64,000 nucleotides of DNA from Neisseria weixii (GCF_002327085.1 NZ_CP023429.1:930001-994000); one strand, 5' to 3'. Positions 17,681 to 27,334 are shown, numbered from the stretch's first letter. Numbers and translations: made by a program. The notes: generated by a model not told the origin, from the letters alone.

Positions 17681-18721
17681 ATGTTTCGTTTTTTATCCCG
17701 TTTTCTGTCAAATGATATTGCCATCGACTTAGGTACGGCCAATACACTGATTTATGTGCGTGACCGTGGTATCGTATTGGACGAGCCGTCGATTGTAGCG
17801 GTACAAACCGGTCAGGCCAACGGTAAAGTCAAAATTTTGGCGGTCGGCACCGAAGCCAAAAAAATGCAGGGTCGTGCGCCGCGTAATATTGAGATTATCC
17901 GCCCGATGAAAGACGGTGTCATTGCCGATTTTAATATTACTGAACGGATGCTGGGTTTGTTGATTAAAAAAGCAACCGGCAATCGCATGGTGGTGCCGCC
18001 ACGCGTGGTGATTTGTGTCCCGGGCGGTTCGACTCAGGTAGAACGCAAAGCGATTCGTGATTCTGCATTTGCAGCAGGCGCATCCAGCGTGCATTTGATT
18101 GAAGAACCGATGGCAGCGGCTTTGGGTGCAGGTTTGCCGATTGAAGAAACCGCTGGTTCGATGATTGTGGATATCGGCGGCGGTACGACCGAAATCGGTA
18201 TTTTGTCGCTTGGTGGCATGGCTTACTCGGATTCGGTGCGTGCCGGTGGTGATGCATTTGATGAAAGCATCGTTCATTATGTGCGCCGTAAACGTGGTGT
18301 GCTGATTGGTGAAGCGACTGCGGAAGAGTTGAAAAAGAAAATCGGCTCAGCCTTTGGCCATGACGACATGAGTGCCGTGCGCGTGAAAGGCCGTGATTTA
18401 TCGCAAGGTACGCCGAAATCGATTGCTGTTACTACAGATGAAGTTCGCGAAGCATTGAGCGAGCCGTTGAATCAAATTGTCCGAGCCGTCCGCTTGGCGT
18501 TAGAGCAAGCACCACCTGAATTGGCGGGGGATATTGCCGATCGCGGTATTATGCTGACCGGGGGCGGCGCATTGCTCAAAGGCATCGATATTTTATTGGC
18601 CGATGCCACCGGTTTGCCGGTAGGTATTGCCGATGAACCTTTGAATTGTGTTGCTTACGGTGCAGGTAAGGCTTTGGACTATATCGGCAAATGGGATGCC
18701 ATTTTTGCTGAAAATCCTTAA
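17681..18721 (+). CDS. mreB: Rod shape-determining protein MreB
   Basis: A 346-residue bacterial actin that organises lateral wall synthesis. Visible actin-fold motifs are DIAIDLGTANTLIY (phosphate 1), EEPMAAALGAG, IVDIGGGTTEIGI (phosphate 2) and MLTGGGALLKGID (adenosine). The frame opens 8 codons earlier, but MFRFLSRFL at 17681 is the usual amphipathic MreB N-terminus. It heads the mreB-mreC-mreD-mrdA-mrdB run. An uptake sequence lies upstream near 17595, and 230 bases separate it from gatC, which is divergent. Confidence 0.97.
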   Translation: MFRFLSRFLSNDIAIDLGTANTLIYVRDRGIVLDEPSIVAVQTGQANGKVKILAVGTEAKKMQGRAPRNIEIIRPMKDGVIADFNITERMLGLLIKKATGNRMVVPPRVVICVPGGSTQVERKAIRDSAFAAGASSVHLIEEPMAAALGAGLPIEETAGSMIVDIGGGTTEIGILSLGGMAYSDSVRAGGDAFDESIVHYVRRKRGVLIGEATAEELKKKIGSAFGHDDMSAVRVKGRDLSQGTPKSIAVTTDEVREALSEPLNQIVRAVRLALEQAPPELAGDIADRGIMLTGGGALLKGIDILLADATGLPVGIADEPLNCVAYGAGKALDYIGKWDAIFAENP

Positions 18722-18736
18722 CCGTAAAGGATAGGT

Positions 18737-19588
18737 ATGAAACAATCTTCTTTACGGTTCGACGGTGACAACAACAGTCGTAAGCCATTATTTAAGCTGG
18801 CGGTTTATGTGGTGTTGGGTATTGCTTTGATGATGCTCGACAGCCATTTTGCTGCCGTTCAATCCATCCGTCAGGTGGGTGCGACCATTTTGTATCCGAT
18901 ACAGTGGTTGGCCAATCAACCTGTACGTCTCTATCAATATGTCGGCAATCTGTCGCAATCTCAGGCCGAGCTTCTGGAGCAAAACCGTATTTTGCAGGAA
19001 GAAAATGGTCGTCTGAAAATCCGTTTGCAGCGTGATAAAGTCAATTTGAGTGAATTGAGCGAATTGAAAAAGCTTTATGGCCTGCAACAACGTGGCATCA
19101 GTGATGTGATTGGTGCGGAAGTCATTTCCAATGGCAAAGATCCGCTTTCTGGAAAACTGATTATCAACAAAGGCAGTAGTGACGGTGTGAAAAACGGTGA
19201 CGCGGTCATCGATACCGAAGGCTTAATCGGTCAGGTCACACAGGTGCAAATGAAAAGCTCGGAAATCAGTTTGTTGTCCGGCAGTAAGACTATTGTACCG
19301 GTGGTGGTGGAGCGTACCGGTCAGCGCAGCCTGCTTTACGGTAACGGCAGTAAATTGGACTTGCGTTATTTTCCGACGGGCTCCGATTTAAAGCCTAACG
19401 ATATTTTATTAACTTCAGGTTTGGATAGTGTGTATCCGGCCGGTATTCCGGTGGCTACGGTCAACCAAGTAGTACGCGCTTCGGGAGCGCCTTATTACGA
19501 TACGACGCTTACCCCTTTTGCTGCGTTGCAAGGCAGCCGTTTTGTACTGGTTTTACCGCAACATATTTATGCGCCGACGGAACCTTAA
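18737..19588 (+). CDS. mreC: Rod shape-determining protein MreC
   Basis: A 283-residue membrane-anchored periplasmic protein that links MreB/MreD to PBP2 and activates it. It has an N-terminal cytoplasmic tail, one membrane segment (about residues 18-38), a coiled coil (about 75-115, SQAELLEQNRILQEENGRLK), and the beta domain with EVISNGKDPLSGKLIINKGSSDGV and LLTSGLDSVYPAGIPVATV. It starts 15 bases after mreB. The length is normal. Confidence 0.96.
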   Translation: MKQSSLRFDGDNNSRKPLFKLAVYVVLGIALMMLDSHFAAVQSIRQVGATILYPIQWLANQPVRLYQYVGNLSQSQAELLEQNRILQEENGRLKIRLQRDKVNLSELSELKKLYGLQQRGISDVIGAEVISNGKDPLSGKLIINKGSSDGVKNGDAVIDTEGLIGQVTQVQMKSSEISLLSGSKTIVPVVVERTGQRSLLYGNGSKLDLRYFPTGSDLKPNDILLTSGLDSVYPAGIPVATVNQVVRASGAPYYDTTLTPFAALQGSRFVLVLPQHIYAPTEP

Positions 19589-19592
19589 TCTC

Positions 19593-20096
19593 ATGAACGA
19601 ATTTGACGATTCTTTCCACGCCGTGCCGTTAAGTATGGTGGTGGTTACCTTTATTGTGACCATGCTGCTGGATTTCATGCCGTTTCCTTTTGACGTGTTT
19701 TTCTGGCTGCCCGAATTGACGGCTTTGACCTTACTGTACTGGACCATGCAGCGGCCGCAAGCTGTGGGTATGGGTGTTGCTTTTGTGGTCGGGCTGTTAG
19801 TCGATATCGGCACTGCTACTTCTTTAGGCTTACATGCTTTGTCTTATACCTTGATGGTGTTTTTAGTGCTGAGCCACCATCGCCAAATCATGCTTTACGG
19901 CCATGTGATGCAGATTTTGGTGGTGTTGGCGGCTTTGTTGTGTAATCAGGCCGTGCTGGTCGCTGTGCGTTTGTTTTTAAACCATCAAATCATTACTTGG
20001 CAAAGTTTCATTGCGCCGTTTATCGGTGCGCTGCTTTGGCCTTTGTTCAGCCAATTGATGCTGATTCTGATCAATTTCAGCCGTTCCCATCGATAA
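19593..20096 (+). CDS. mreD: Rod shape-determining protein MreD
   Basis: A 167-residue, mostly hydrophobic membrane protein (about five segments) of the elongasome. I chose MNEFDDSFHAVPLS at 19593, just after mreC; the frame extends upstream but would overlap mreC and add a non-family sequence. The pair DIGTATSLGLHAL (about residue 65-80) matches the conserved MreD loop. It lies between mreC and mrdA with 4-base gaps, so all are cotranscribed. Confidence 0.93.
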   Translation: MNEFDDSFHAVPLSMVVVTFIVTMLLDFMPFPFDVFFWLPELTALTLLYWTMQRPQAVGMGVAFVVGLLVDIGTATSLGLHALSYTLMVFLVLSHHRQIMLYGHVMQILVVLAALLCNQAVLVAVRLFLNHQIITWQSFIAPFIGALLWPLFSQLMLILINFSRSHR

Positions 20097-20100
20097 AGTC

Positions 20101-22116
20101 ATGTTAAAACGAAATTTGTCCGCCGAACCGGTGAAATCTATACCGAAACCAACAGCCGCCAATGCGTCGCAATCAGATTCTATCTTGCGGCTGTTGGTGG
20201 CTTTTGTGCTGATTTTGATTCTTTTTGCAATATTACTGGCCCGCTTTGTTTACCTTCAGGTAGTCCGCCATGATGATTTTACCGGCCGTGCATCAACCAA
20301 CCGCATTACCATCATTCCTAAGCCGCCCATCCGCGGTGAAATTGTCGATGTCAACGGCGTGCCGTTGGCCAAGAATTATCCTGTCTTTTCATTGGAAGTG
20401 ATTCCAAGCGAAATCGAAGGCAAGATGGATGATGTAATCGAAGCCCTAAGACAGTATGTCAACATCAGCAAAACAGATTTGCAACGTTTCAAAAAATACC
20501 GTGAAAGCTATCGAAAATACGAAAATATCCCGCTCAAATTGAAGCTGACCGATGAAGAAGCTGCCAAACTAGCCGTACATTTGCATGAGTTTAAAGGGGT
20601 TGAAGTCAATTCACGCACCTTCCGTTCCTATCCTTATGGCGCATTAACTTCACACTTCTTAGGCTATATCGGCCGCATCAGTGACCGGGATCAAGAAAAG
20701 CTCAAAGAGGAAGAGTTGGCCGCGCTGTATCGCGGCAGCACCCATATCGGTAAATCGGGCTTGGAAAATTATTATGAGCACCAACTTCATGGTGTGCCGG
20801 GCTATCAAGAAGTAGAAAAAGATGCTTATGGCAATATCGTCAAAGTGTTGAAAGATGTTCCGGCTAAAATGGGGCAAACTTTGCGTTTGGGTATGGATAT
20901 CCGCATGCAGCTAGAAGCCGATCGCATTTTGGGCGGGAAGCGTGGTGCGATTGTGGCGATTAATCCGCAAAATGGTGATGTTTTAGCGTTTGTGTCGAAA
21001 CCTTCGTTTGACCCGAATTTATTTATTGACGGTATTGATACGGAAACATGGAAGTTGCTAAATGAAGATTGGCAACGCCCATTAATCAACCGAGTGACGC
21101 AAGGTTTGTATCCGCCCGGTTCTACCTTTAAGCCTTTTATCGGCATGGCTTTTTTAGAAAGCGGTAAGTTGATGCAATCGACGGTATTGCCGGCACCGGG
21201 GGCTTGGAGTATTCCGGGGAGCAGGCATTTGTTCCGTGATGCTGTGCGCAGCGGTCATGGTTCGGCGAATTTGAGCCGCGCGATTCAGGTTTCATCGGAT
21301 ACATTCTTTTACCGCGTAGGCTATGAACTGGGCATTGATAAAACGCATCCTTATCTGGCTGAGTTTGGCTTAGGTGCGCAAACCGGTATCGATTTACCAA
21401 ATGAATACCGCGGCATTTTGCCGAGCCGCGAATGGAAAGCCAAACGTTTTGCCAAGGCTAAATCGCCATCGGCGCGCGAATGGTTGCCGGGAGAAATGGT
21501 ATCGGTGAGTGTGGGGCAAGGTTATAACGCCTATACGCCTTTGCAGATGGCGCATGCAACAGCTTCGCTGGCCAATGATGGTGTGGTTTACCGACCGCAT
21601 TTGGTAAAAGAAGTTTTGAACTACAACAATCGTGAAATCACCAAAATCAATCCGAATGCCGAGCGAACCATTCCATTTAAGCACGATAATTTTGAATACA
21701 TCAAAAATGCGATGGTAAAAGTGTTGAAACCGGGCGGTACAGGGCATCGTATCGGGGCGGGCTTGTCATACACCATGGGCGGTAAAACCGGTACCGCGCA
21801 GGTGGTGCAAATCCAGCAGGGCAAATCCTATAATGCGGCTGCTTTGCGCGAACAACACCGTGACCATGCCTGGTTTATTTCGTTCGCGCCGGTGGATAAG
21901 CCGGAAATTGCCATTGCCGTGTTGCTGGAAAACGGTGGTTGGGGCGCCAACGCGGCACCATTGGCACGCAGCTTGACCGATTTTTATATGCTGAACATGA
22001 AGCAAAATCAGTTTCCGCCTGAATCTGAAACATGGGTGAAACAAGCAACGGTTGGCGTTCAAAAAGCCAAGCCGGTTCCCCTTCGATTTTTCAGACGGCC
22101 TATGCGCAATCTGTAA
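20101..22116 (+). CDS. mrdA: Penicillin-binding protein 2 (peptidoglycan DD-transpeptidase MrdA)
   Basis: A 671-residue class B PBP that crosslinks side-wall peptidoglycan. It has one N-terminal membrane segment (about residues 30-52), a pedestal with the conserved R(G)EIVDVNGVPLAKN block, and the transpeptidase domain. The catalytic SxxK is PPGSTFKPF (Ser near residue 341), followed by SSDTF and the KTG box GGKTGTAQV (near 561). The Pro-rich C-terminus ends in text derived from an embedded uptake sequence (22090-22102, FFRRPM). It is followed by mrdB. I cannot tell penicillin susceptibility from this sequence. Confidence 0.96.
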   Translation: MLKRNLSAEPVKSIPKPTAANASQSDSILRLLVAFVLILILFAILLARFVYLQVVRHDDFTGRASTNRITIIPKPPIRGEIVDVNGVPLAKNYPVFSLEVIPSEIEGKMDDVIEALRQYVNISKTDLQRFKKYRESYRKYENIPLKLKLTDEEAAKLAVHLHEFKGVEVNSRTFRSYPYGALTSHFLGYIGRISDRDQEKLKEEELAALYRGSTHIGKSGLENYYEHQLHGVPGYQEVEKDAYGNIVKVLKDVPAKMGQTLRLGMDIRMQLEADRILGGKRGAIVAINPQNGDVLAFVSKPSFDPNLFIDGIDTETWKLLNEDWQRPLINRVTQGLYPPGSTFKPFIGMAFLESGKLMQSTVLPAPGAWSIPGSRHLFRDAVRSGHGSANLSRAIQVSSDTFFYRVGYELGIDKTHPYLAEFGLGAQTGIDLPNEYRGILPSREWKAKRFAKAKSPSAREWLPGEMVSVSVGQGYNAYTPLQMAHATASLANDGVVYRPHLVKEVLNYNNREITKINPNAERTIPFKHDNFEYIKNAMVKVLKPGGTGHRIGAGLSYTMGGKTGTAQVVQIQQGKSYNAAALREQHRDHAWFISFAPVDKPEIAIAVLLENGGWGANAAPLARSLTDFYMLNMKQNQFPPESETWVKQATVGVQKAKPVPLRFFRRPMRNL

Positions 22117-22143
22117 ACCCACAACCGACAAAGGAAGCGCACC

Positions 22144-23283
22144 ATGACTGAACATCAAAGCGTCGGGTGGGCGAAAAAAATCAAGCAAACCGTGTGGGCG
22201 CCGCTTGATCCTTGGCTGTTTTTTGCCATGTCGGCCGTTTACATCATGAGCCTGTTTTTACTTTATTCCGCAGACGGGCAAGAATTCGGCCAGTTGGAAA
22301 ATAAAACGCTGCACACGGTCATTGGTTTTATTTTGTTGTGGGTAGTAGCACAAATTCCGCCGAAAACCATTGCCAAATGGGCGTTGCCGATTTATGCGTT
22401 GGGTGTCATCTTGCTAATCGGTGTCGAAGTAGCCGGTGTGACGGTCAACGGTTCGACCCGCTGGCTTGATCTCGGCATACGGATTCAGCCGTCTGAAATC
22501 ATGAAAATAGGTCTGCCGATGATGGTGGCGTGGTTTTTCCAACACTTTGAAGGCCGATTGCACTGGTGGCATTACCTGACTGCATTGGGCTTAATCTCAG
22601 TGCCGGTAACTTTGATTTTAAAACAGCCCGATTTGGGTACGGCCACGCTGATTATGGCTTCGGGCATTTTTGTGGTGTATTTTGCCGGATTATCATGGAA
22701 AGTGATTTTTGCCGCCATTGTGGGATTTGTGGCTGTTTTGCCGCTGGTGTGGAATTACGGCATGCATGATTATCAAAAAATGCGCGTGTTGACTTTGTTT
22801 GATCCGACCAAAGATCCGCTGGGTGCCGGTTACCACATCATTCAATCGATGATTGCCATCGGCTCGGGCGGTGTGTGGGGTAAAGGCTGGCTCAACGGTA
22901 CACAAACGCATCTCGATTATATTCCGGAAGCCACGACCGACTTTATTTTTGCCGTTTTTGGCGAAGAATTTGGATTAATCGGCAATATCTTGTTATTGCT
23001 GGTGTATTTGGTGATTTTGGGACGCGGTTTATATATTGCCGGCCGTGCACAAACTTTATACAGCCGTACATTGGCCGGCGCGCTGACCATGACCTTTTTC
23101 TGCTATGCTTTTGTCAATATGGGGATGGTAAGCGGTATTTTACCGGTAGTGGGCGTACCGTTACCTTTAGTGAGCTACGGCGGCACGGCGACGATTTCCA
23201 TTATGATCATTTTGGCGCTGTTGATGAGCATTGCCAACGAACAAAAACTGCCACGGCCAAAAGCAGGCACGCAAAAGGGATAA
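22144..23283 (+). CDS. mrdB: Peptidoglycan glycosyltransferase RodA/MrdB
   Basis: A 379-residue SEDS-family polytopic protein (ten predicted membrane segments) that polymerises glycan strands with PBP2. Family markers are VTVNGSTRWLDLGIRIQPSEIMKIGLPM, the catalytic-loop sequence SGGVWGKGWLNGTQTHLDYIPEATTDFIFAVFGEEFGLIG with its conserved Asp, and the end VSYGGTATISIMI. It lies 27 bases after mrdA; last of the elongasome run. Confidence 0.96.
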   Translation: MTEHQSVGWAKKIKQTVWAPLDPWLFFAMSAVYIMSLFLLYSADGQEFGQLENKTLHTVIGFILLWVVAQIPPKTIAKWALPIYALGVILLIGVEVAGVTVNGSTRWLDLGIRIQPSEIMKIGLPMMVAWFFQHFEGRLHWWHYLTALGLISVPVTLILKQPDLGTATLIMASGIFVVYFAGLSWKVIFAAIVGFVAVLPLVWNYGMHDYQKMRVLTLFDPTKDPLGAGYHIIQSMIAIGSGGVWGKGWLNGTQTHLDYIPEATTDFIFAVFGEEFGLIGNILLLLVYLVILGRGLYIAGRAQTLYSRTLAGALTMTFFCYAFVNMGMVSGILPVVGVPLPLVSYGGTATISIMIILALLMSIANEQKLPRPKAGTQKG

Positions 23284-23286
23284 TCT

Positions 23287-23949
23287 ATGGAACTGGGTGT
23301 TGAAATCACCAAACTAATCGTTGCCTTTATGGTATTGATTAATCCGTTTGGTGCGCTGTCGATTTATCTGGATTTAACCCGCAACCACAGCACACGCGAG
23401 CGACGGAAAATCGCTAAAGTAGCGACTTTATCGGTGTTTATCGTGATTTCGGTTTTTGCGATCAGCGGCGGTTTTATTTTGAAATTGCTGGGGATCAGTG
23501 TAGGTTCGTTCCAAGTCGGCGGTGGTATTTTGGTGTTGCTGATTGCTATTTCAATGATGAAGGGCGACGATAATCCGACCAAGCCTGATTTGGGTACCAG
23601 CGAAGACAGCGAGATTACAATTACAGCCAAGCCCAAAGATAATGTAATGTCATTTGCCGTGGTGCCGATTGCCATTCCGATGATGGTTGGTCCGGGCGGT
23701 ATTTCTACCGTGATTATTTACGCCTCTGCCGCACAAAATTATTGGGACGTGATCAGTATCATTGCCGCCGGATTTTTGATTAGCCTGTTTTGCTATATTG
23801 TGTTGATGGCATCGGCCAAAGTGAGCAAGTGGCTGGGTGATACCGGCTTAAGTATTCTCAATCGGATTATGGGCATGCTGCTGGCGGCGGTATCAGTAGA
23901 AATTATTGTGGCCGGGTTGAAGGCAATATTTCCACAATTGGCGGCTTAA
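23287..23949 (+). CDS. MarC-family integral membrane protein
   Basis: A 220-residue protein with six predicted membrane segments and the MarC/UPF0056 pattern (FMVLINPFGALSIYLDLTRNHS near the N-terminus, VVPIAIPMMVGPGGISTVIIY in the middle, LNRIMGMLLAAVSVEIIVAGL at the end). MarC proteins have no established function; a link to multiple antibiotic resistance was proposed and later withdrawn. It begins 3 bases after the mrdB stop, so it is probably cotranscribed. Confidence 0.9.
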   Translation: MELGVEITKLIVAFMVLINPFGALSIYLDLTRNHSTRERRKIAKVATLSVFIVISVFAISGGFILKLLGISVGSFQVGGGILVLLIAISMMKGDDNPTKPDLGTSEDSEITITAKPKDNVMSFAVVPIAIPMMVGPGGISTVIIYASAAQNYWDVISIIAAGFLISLFCYIVLMASAKVSKWLGDTGLSILNRIMGMLLAAVSVEIIVAGLKAIFPQLAA

Positions 23950-23971
23950 AGCATATAAGCAAATGGCTTCA

Positions 23972-24003
23972 AAAGGCCGTCTGAATATTCAGACGGCCTT
24001 TTA
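23972..24003 (+). terminator. Uptake-sequence terminator after marC
   Basis: AAAAGGCCGTCTGA and its reverse complement with a minimal loop, followed by TTATCTTTT. It probably ends the elongasome transcript. Confidence 0.75.
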
Positions 24004-24125
24004 TCTTTTATTTATCCGGTGTTCTTAACGATATTGCTGCCATTTTATACAGTAACAATTTCAGATGGCCTTCGTTATAATATCGGTTTACATATAAAAA
24101 ACACATGCACTCAAAGGAGCATACC

Positions 24126-25468
24126 TTGTTTCACAGCATAGACGTTGCCAGTGGCGAAATGCTTTATCGCCGCGATGTACAAAAGTGGGATGAATTTTCA
24201 ACTGCGCTTTTCCAGCTTCGCCAACACCAACAGCAGTTTGCCGCACTCAATGCAACCACACGTACCGCTTTGCTGCAAAAGTTTGCCGAGCGTTTGGCCG
24301 ACAGGCAAGAGTGTTTGGCGGAAATGGTGTGCGAAGAAGTCGGACGCTGCTTGCATGAATGTCAGGCAGAATTGAAAAAATCGGTTGAGCTGATTCGCTA
24401 TTATGTACGGCTGGCGCCGGAATTGCTGGCGCACAAAACCATTGCCACACAGGCGAGTTTGAGCCAAGTTCGCTTTGAGCCTTTGGGTGTGGTGTTGGCG
24501 GTCATGCCGTGGAATTATCCGGTGTGGCAGGTTTTGCGTTTTGCGATACCGGCTTTATGCGCGGGCAATGCCTGCGTGGTGAAACCTGCTCCCAGCGTGG
24601 CCCGTGTGACCGCCGCTTTGTTTGATATTATCGGCGGAGATTTACCGGTGATACCTGCGTGGCTGAGTCATGAAGATACGCTGAAGGCCATTGAAGCCAC
24701 CGATGCCATGGCGTTTACCGGCTCGACCCACACCGGCCGCCGCCTTGCTGCACATGCCGGTATGCATTTGAAGAAAACCGTATTGGAACTGGGCGGCAGC
24801 AATGCTTTTATTGTGATGCCTGATGCCGATTTGCCGCAAGCAGCAAAAGATGCCTGTTATTCCCGTTTTCGCGATGCAGGCCAATCGTGTAATGCGGCCA
24901 AGCGCATTATTGTTGTCGAAGCCGTTGCCGATCAATTTATCCCATTATTTTTGGCAGAATGCGCCAAGCTGAAAAGTTGTCACCCAAAGATGCCGATACC
25001 ACGCTTGCACCTTTGCACCGCGAAGATTTGCGCGATACCGTGCATGGGCAGGTGCGCGATGCAATCGAACATGGTGCAGATTGCTTGATGGGCGGCGAGA
25101 TGCCCGCAGGAAAAGGCTGGTTTTATCCGGCTACGGTCTTAGATCGGGTGAATCCGGCCTGCCGCGTGTATCATGAAGAGGTGTTTGGGCCGGTGGCGAT
25201 GATTTTACGGGCAAACAACGAAGCGCATGCAGTTGAATTGGCCAATGATTCGCCTTTTGGCTTGGGGGCGGCGATTTATTCGGGTAATACCGAGCAGGCA
25301 TGGCAATATGCCGAACATATTCAGGCCGGTTCGGTGTTCATCAACCGCCACACTAGCAGCGATCTGCGCTTGCCGTTTGGTGGGGTAAAAGCGTCAGGCT
25401 ATGGGCGCGAGTTGTCGGAATTCGGTTTGTATGAATTTGTGAACGTGAAAACCTATTGGCAGAAGTGA
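24126..25468 (+). CDS. NAD(P)-dependent aldehyde dehydrogenase (frameshifted)
   Basis: An aldehyde dehydrogenase of about 447 residues, most like the succinate-semialdehyde type, oxidising an aldehyde to its acid. It shows VMPWNYPVWQVLRFAIPALCAGN, FTGSTHTGRRLA, the general base in VLELGGSNAF, the catalytic Cys in DAGQSCNAAKRII, and the end PFGGVKASGYGRELSEFGLYEFVN. AAAGGAG at 24113-24119 lies six bases before a TTG at 24126, whereas the ATG at 24105 has no ribosome site, so I favour the TTG start. The frame breaks at 24972-24975, where one more A restores AKLKKLSPKDADTTLAPL. Confidence 0.85.
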
Positions 25469-25477
25469 TAAATGATC

Positions 25478-25515
25478 AAAGGCCGTCTGAAAGATGATTT
25501 TTTCAGGCGGCCTTT
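25478..25515. terminator. Uptake-sequence hairpin after the aldehyde dehydrogenase
   Basis: AAAGGCCGTCTGAAA against TTTCAGGCGGCCTTT (one G:U-type mismatch). It lies between convergent genes. Confidence 0.65.
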
Positions 25516-25533
25516 AAAATAAAATAAATGAAA

Positions 25534-25800
25534 TCAATGCGACAAGCGGCCTTCGCGCGCCAAAATCTGTTCGGCATAATCACAGCTTGCAGTCAAATTC
25601 AAGCTGTTTTTCTCGGCTTCCCGAATGGCGGCATTCACCAAATGGCGTGCCAAACCTTTGCCGCGGTGTTGTGGTTCGATGCGGGTATGGGTGATGTCGA
25701 GCGTATTGTTAAGCGTACGGTAATCCAATTCTCCGATAATTTCATCATCGGCCAATAAGAAAAATTTTTGCGATTCGGCTTGATGTTGGATATTCGGCAT
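25534..25800 (-). CDS. Small GNAT-family N-acetyltransferase (YjdJ type)
   Basis: An 88-residue member of the short GNAT branch. ITHTRIEPQHRGKGLARHLVNAAIREAEKN carries the acetyl-CoA-binding Q/RxxGxG/A pattern. The first half is the three-strand sheet (FFLLADDEIIGELDYR). Substrate unknown. It stands alone on the minus strand between the aldehyde dehydrogenase and ribBA. Confidence 0.85.
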   Translation of the reverse strand: MPNIQHQAESQKFFLLADDEIIGELDYRTLNNTLDITHTRIEPQHRGKGLARHLVNAAIREAEKNSLNLTASCDYAEQILAREGRLSH

Positions 25801-25881
25801 GATTGTCTCCTCTGTTATTGAAAATCGATGGATTGCTTCATCAGTATAAAAGATTTGCCGTAGGGCGCAAGAAAAAATTGA

Positions 25882-25912
25882 GGCCGTCTGAAATAGTGGG
25901 TTTCATACGGCC
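25882..25912 (-). terminator. Imperfect uptake-sequence hairpin after ribBA
   Basis: GGCCGTCTGAAA against TTTCATACGGCC, one mismatched base; it lies just beyond the ribBA stop on its strand. Confidence 0.5.
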
Positions 25913-25930
25913 CCAATAAAGACCATTCAA

Positions 25931-27022
25931 TTACCGGCTTTCAGCTTCTTCAAAACCGACCACTTCCAAGCCAAAGCCCGTTAAGCCGGTGAAGGCGGAC
26001 GGCTTGCCCAATACGCGCAGTTTGTTGACATTAAGGTTGGCCAAGATTTGCGCGCCGATGCCGTAACTTTTGCTGTCCCATTTAAAGGCTTGGTTCGCGC
26101 CCTTCGGCAGGGTGCGGTCGAGCAGCGATGCACCGTCTTCCGTGCGGTGCATCAAAATCACTACGCCGCTTTCGGCTTTTTGAATACGGGTTAGGGCTTG
26201 TGGCAGCGACCAGGAGTGGCGCGGATTCGGTAAAATGAAATCCATCGCGCTGAATGGTTCATGCACGCGCACTAAGGTTTCATTTTGTGCGGTAGGGGTG
26301 CCTTTTACCAAAGCCAAATGGGTTTCGCCGGTTAATTTATCGACGTAAACATGTTGTTGGAATGTACCCCAAGGGGTATTCACCGGTGAGTCGCCCATTT
26401 CTTCCAACAGGCTTTCGGTGCGGCTGCGGTATTCGATTAAGTCGGTAATGGTGCCGATTTTCAGGCCGTGTTCTTCGGCGAATTTCATCAATTCCGGCAT
26501 GCGCGCCATGGTGCCGTCGTCGTTGATGATTTCACAGATTACCGCCGCCGGAATCAGGCCGCACATCTGCGCCAAATCGACGCCGGCTTCGGTATGGCCG
26601 GTGCGCGCCAATACGCCGCCTTTTTGCGCACGCAAGGGGAAAATATGGCCGGGCTGTACGATGTCTTCGGGTTTGGCGGTAGATGATACGGCAGTTTGAA
26701 TGGTTAAGGCGCGGTCGGCGGCAGAGATGCCGGTGGCGATGCCGTTGGCTGCTTCAATGGATACGGTAAAGTTGGTGCCGTATTGTGCGCCGTTTTTCTG
26801 CGTCATCATCGGCAAGCCCAGTTTTTCGACCATTTCTTCGGCCATCGGCAGACAAACCAAGCCGCGGGCGTGTTTAATCATAAAGTTGATGGCTTCGGGC
26901 GTAACAAATTGTGCGGCCATCAGTAGGTCGCCTTCGTTTTCACGGTCTTCGGCATCGGTGATGATGACCATCTTTCCGGCTTTGATATCGGCTAAAATTT
27001 CTGGAATGGTGGCAATATTCAT
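25931..27022 (-). CDS. ribB: 3,4-dihydroxy-2-butanone-4-phosphate synthase with degenerate GTP cyclohydrolase II-like domain
   Basis: A 363-residue protein that makes the four-carbon riboflavin precursor from ribulose-5-phosphate. The N-terminal DHBP synthase domain (residues 1-205) is intact: ITDAEDRENEGDLLMAAQF with the acidic metal site, ARGLVCLPM, GHTEAGVDL, and CEIINDDGTMAR. The C-terminal half has the RibA fold, but the zinc-binding cysteines and GD-x-L-GS-x-RCDC block of GTP cyclohydrolase II are missing; instead it reads HEPFSAMDFILPNPRHSW. It is therefore probably only a RibB, with a true RibA elsewhere. The ATG at 27022 overlaps the small HTH gene stop (ATGA). Confidence 0.92.
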   Translation of the reverse strand: MNIATIPEILADIKAGKMVIITDAEDRENEGDLLMAAQFVTPEAINFMIKHARGLVCLPMAEEMVEKLGLPMMTQKNGAQYGTNFTVSIEAANGIATGISAADRALTIQTAVSSTAKPEDIVQPGHIFPLRAQKGGVLARTGHTEAGVDLAQMCGLIPAAVICEIINDDGTMARMPELMKFAEEHGLKIGTITDLIEYRSRTESLLEEMGDSPVNTPWGTFQQHVYVDKLTGETHLALVKGTPTAQNETLVRVHEPFSAMDFILPNPRHSWSLPQALTRIQKAESGVVILMHRTEDGASLLDRTLPKGANQAFKWDSKSYGIGAQILANLNVNKLRVLGKPSAFTGLTGFGLEVVGFEEAESR

Positions 27023-27264
27023 GGTTTTGCTCTCTTTAGAATCGGATGGGTGGGTGTGTGTACGGTGTCGAGCCACATTTCGGGCATGGCGGCATCGCGC
27101 TCTATTTTTCGGGCTTTTTTCTCGCCGAAGGATTTGTTTTTCAATAAAGCGGAGAGTTCGCCCTGATTAATGCCGGTTGCCGCAACCAATCGGGCTTGCT
27201 GGCCGCCGCAGTGCCGGTTAATCCATAGCCGCAGATTGTGGCGGCGCAATTCGGTAATGGTCAT
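27019..27264 (-). CDS. Small Cro-like DNA-binding protein
   Basis: An 81-residue protein that I do not assign to a named family. TITELRRHNLRLWINRHCGGQQARLVAATGINQGELSALLKNKSFGEKKARKIERDAAMPEMWLD reads as a Cro-type HTH (helices near residues 22-45). The start at 27264 is the ATG that begins this homology; an upstream frame extends to 27306 without a ribosome site. It overlaps ribBA by 4 bases and is first in their transcript, so it may control ribBA or itself. The palindrome at 27335-27351 is a candidate operator. Confidence 0.72.
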   Translation of the reverse strand: MTITELRRHNLRLWINRHCGGQQARLVAATGINQGELSALLKNKSFGEKKARKIERDAAMPEMWLDTVHTPTHPILKRAKP

Positions 27265-27334
27265 GGTGTGGCCTGTGTGTGAAAACGTAGTCGATTGTAG
27301 TCCCAACTGTACCGAAAAGCAAATTTGGTAATAT

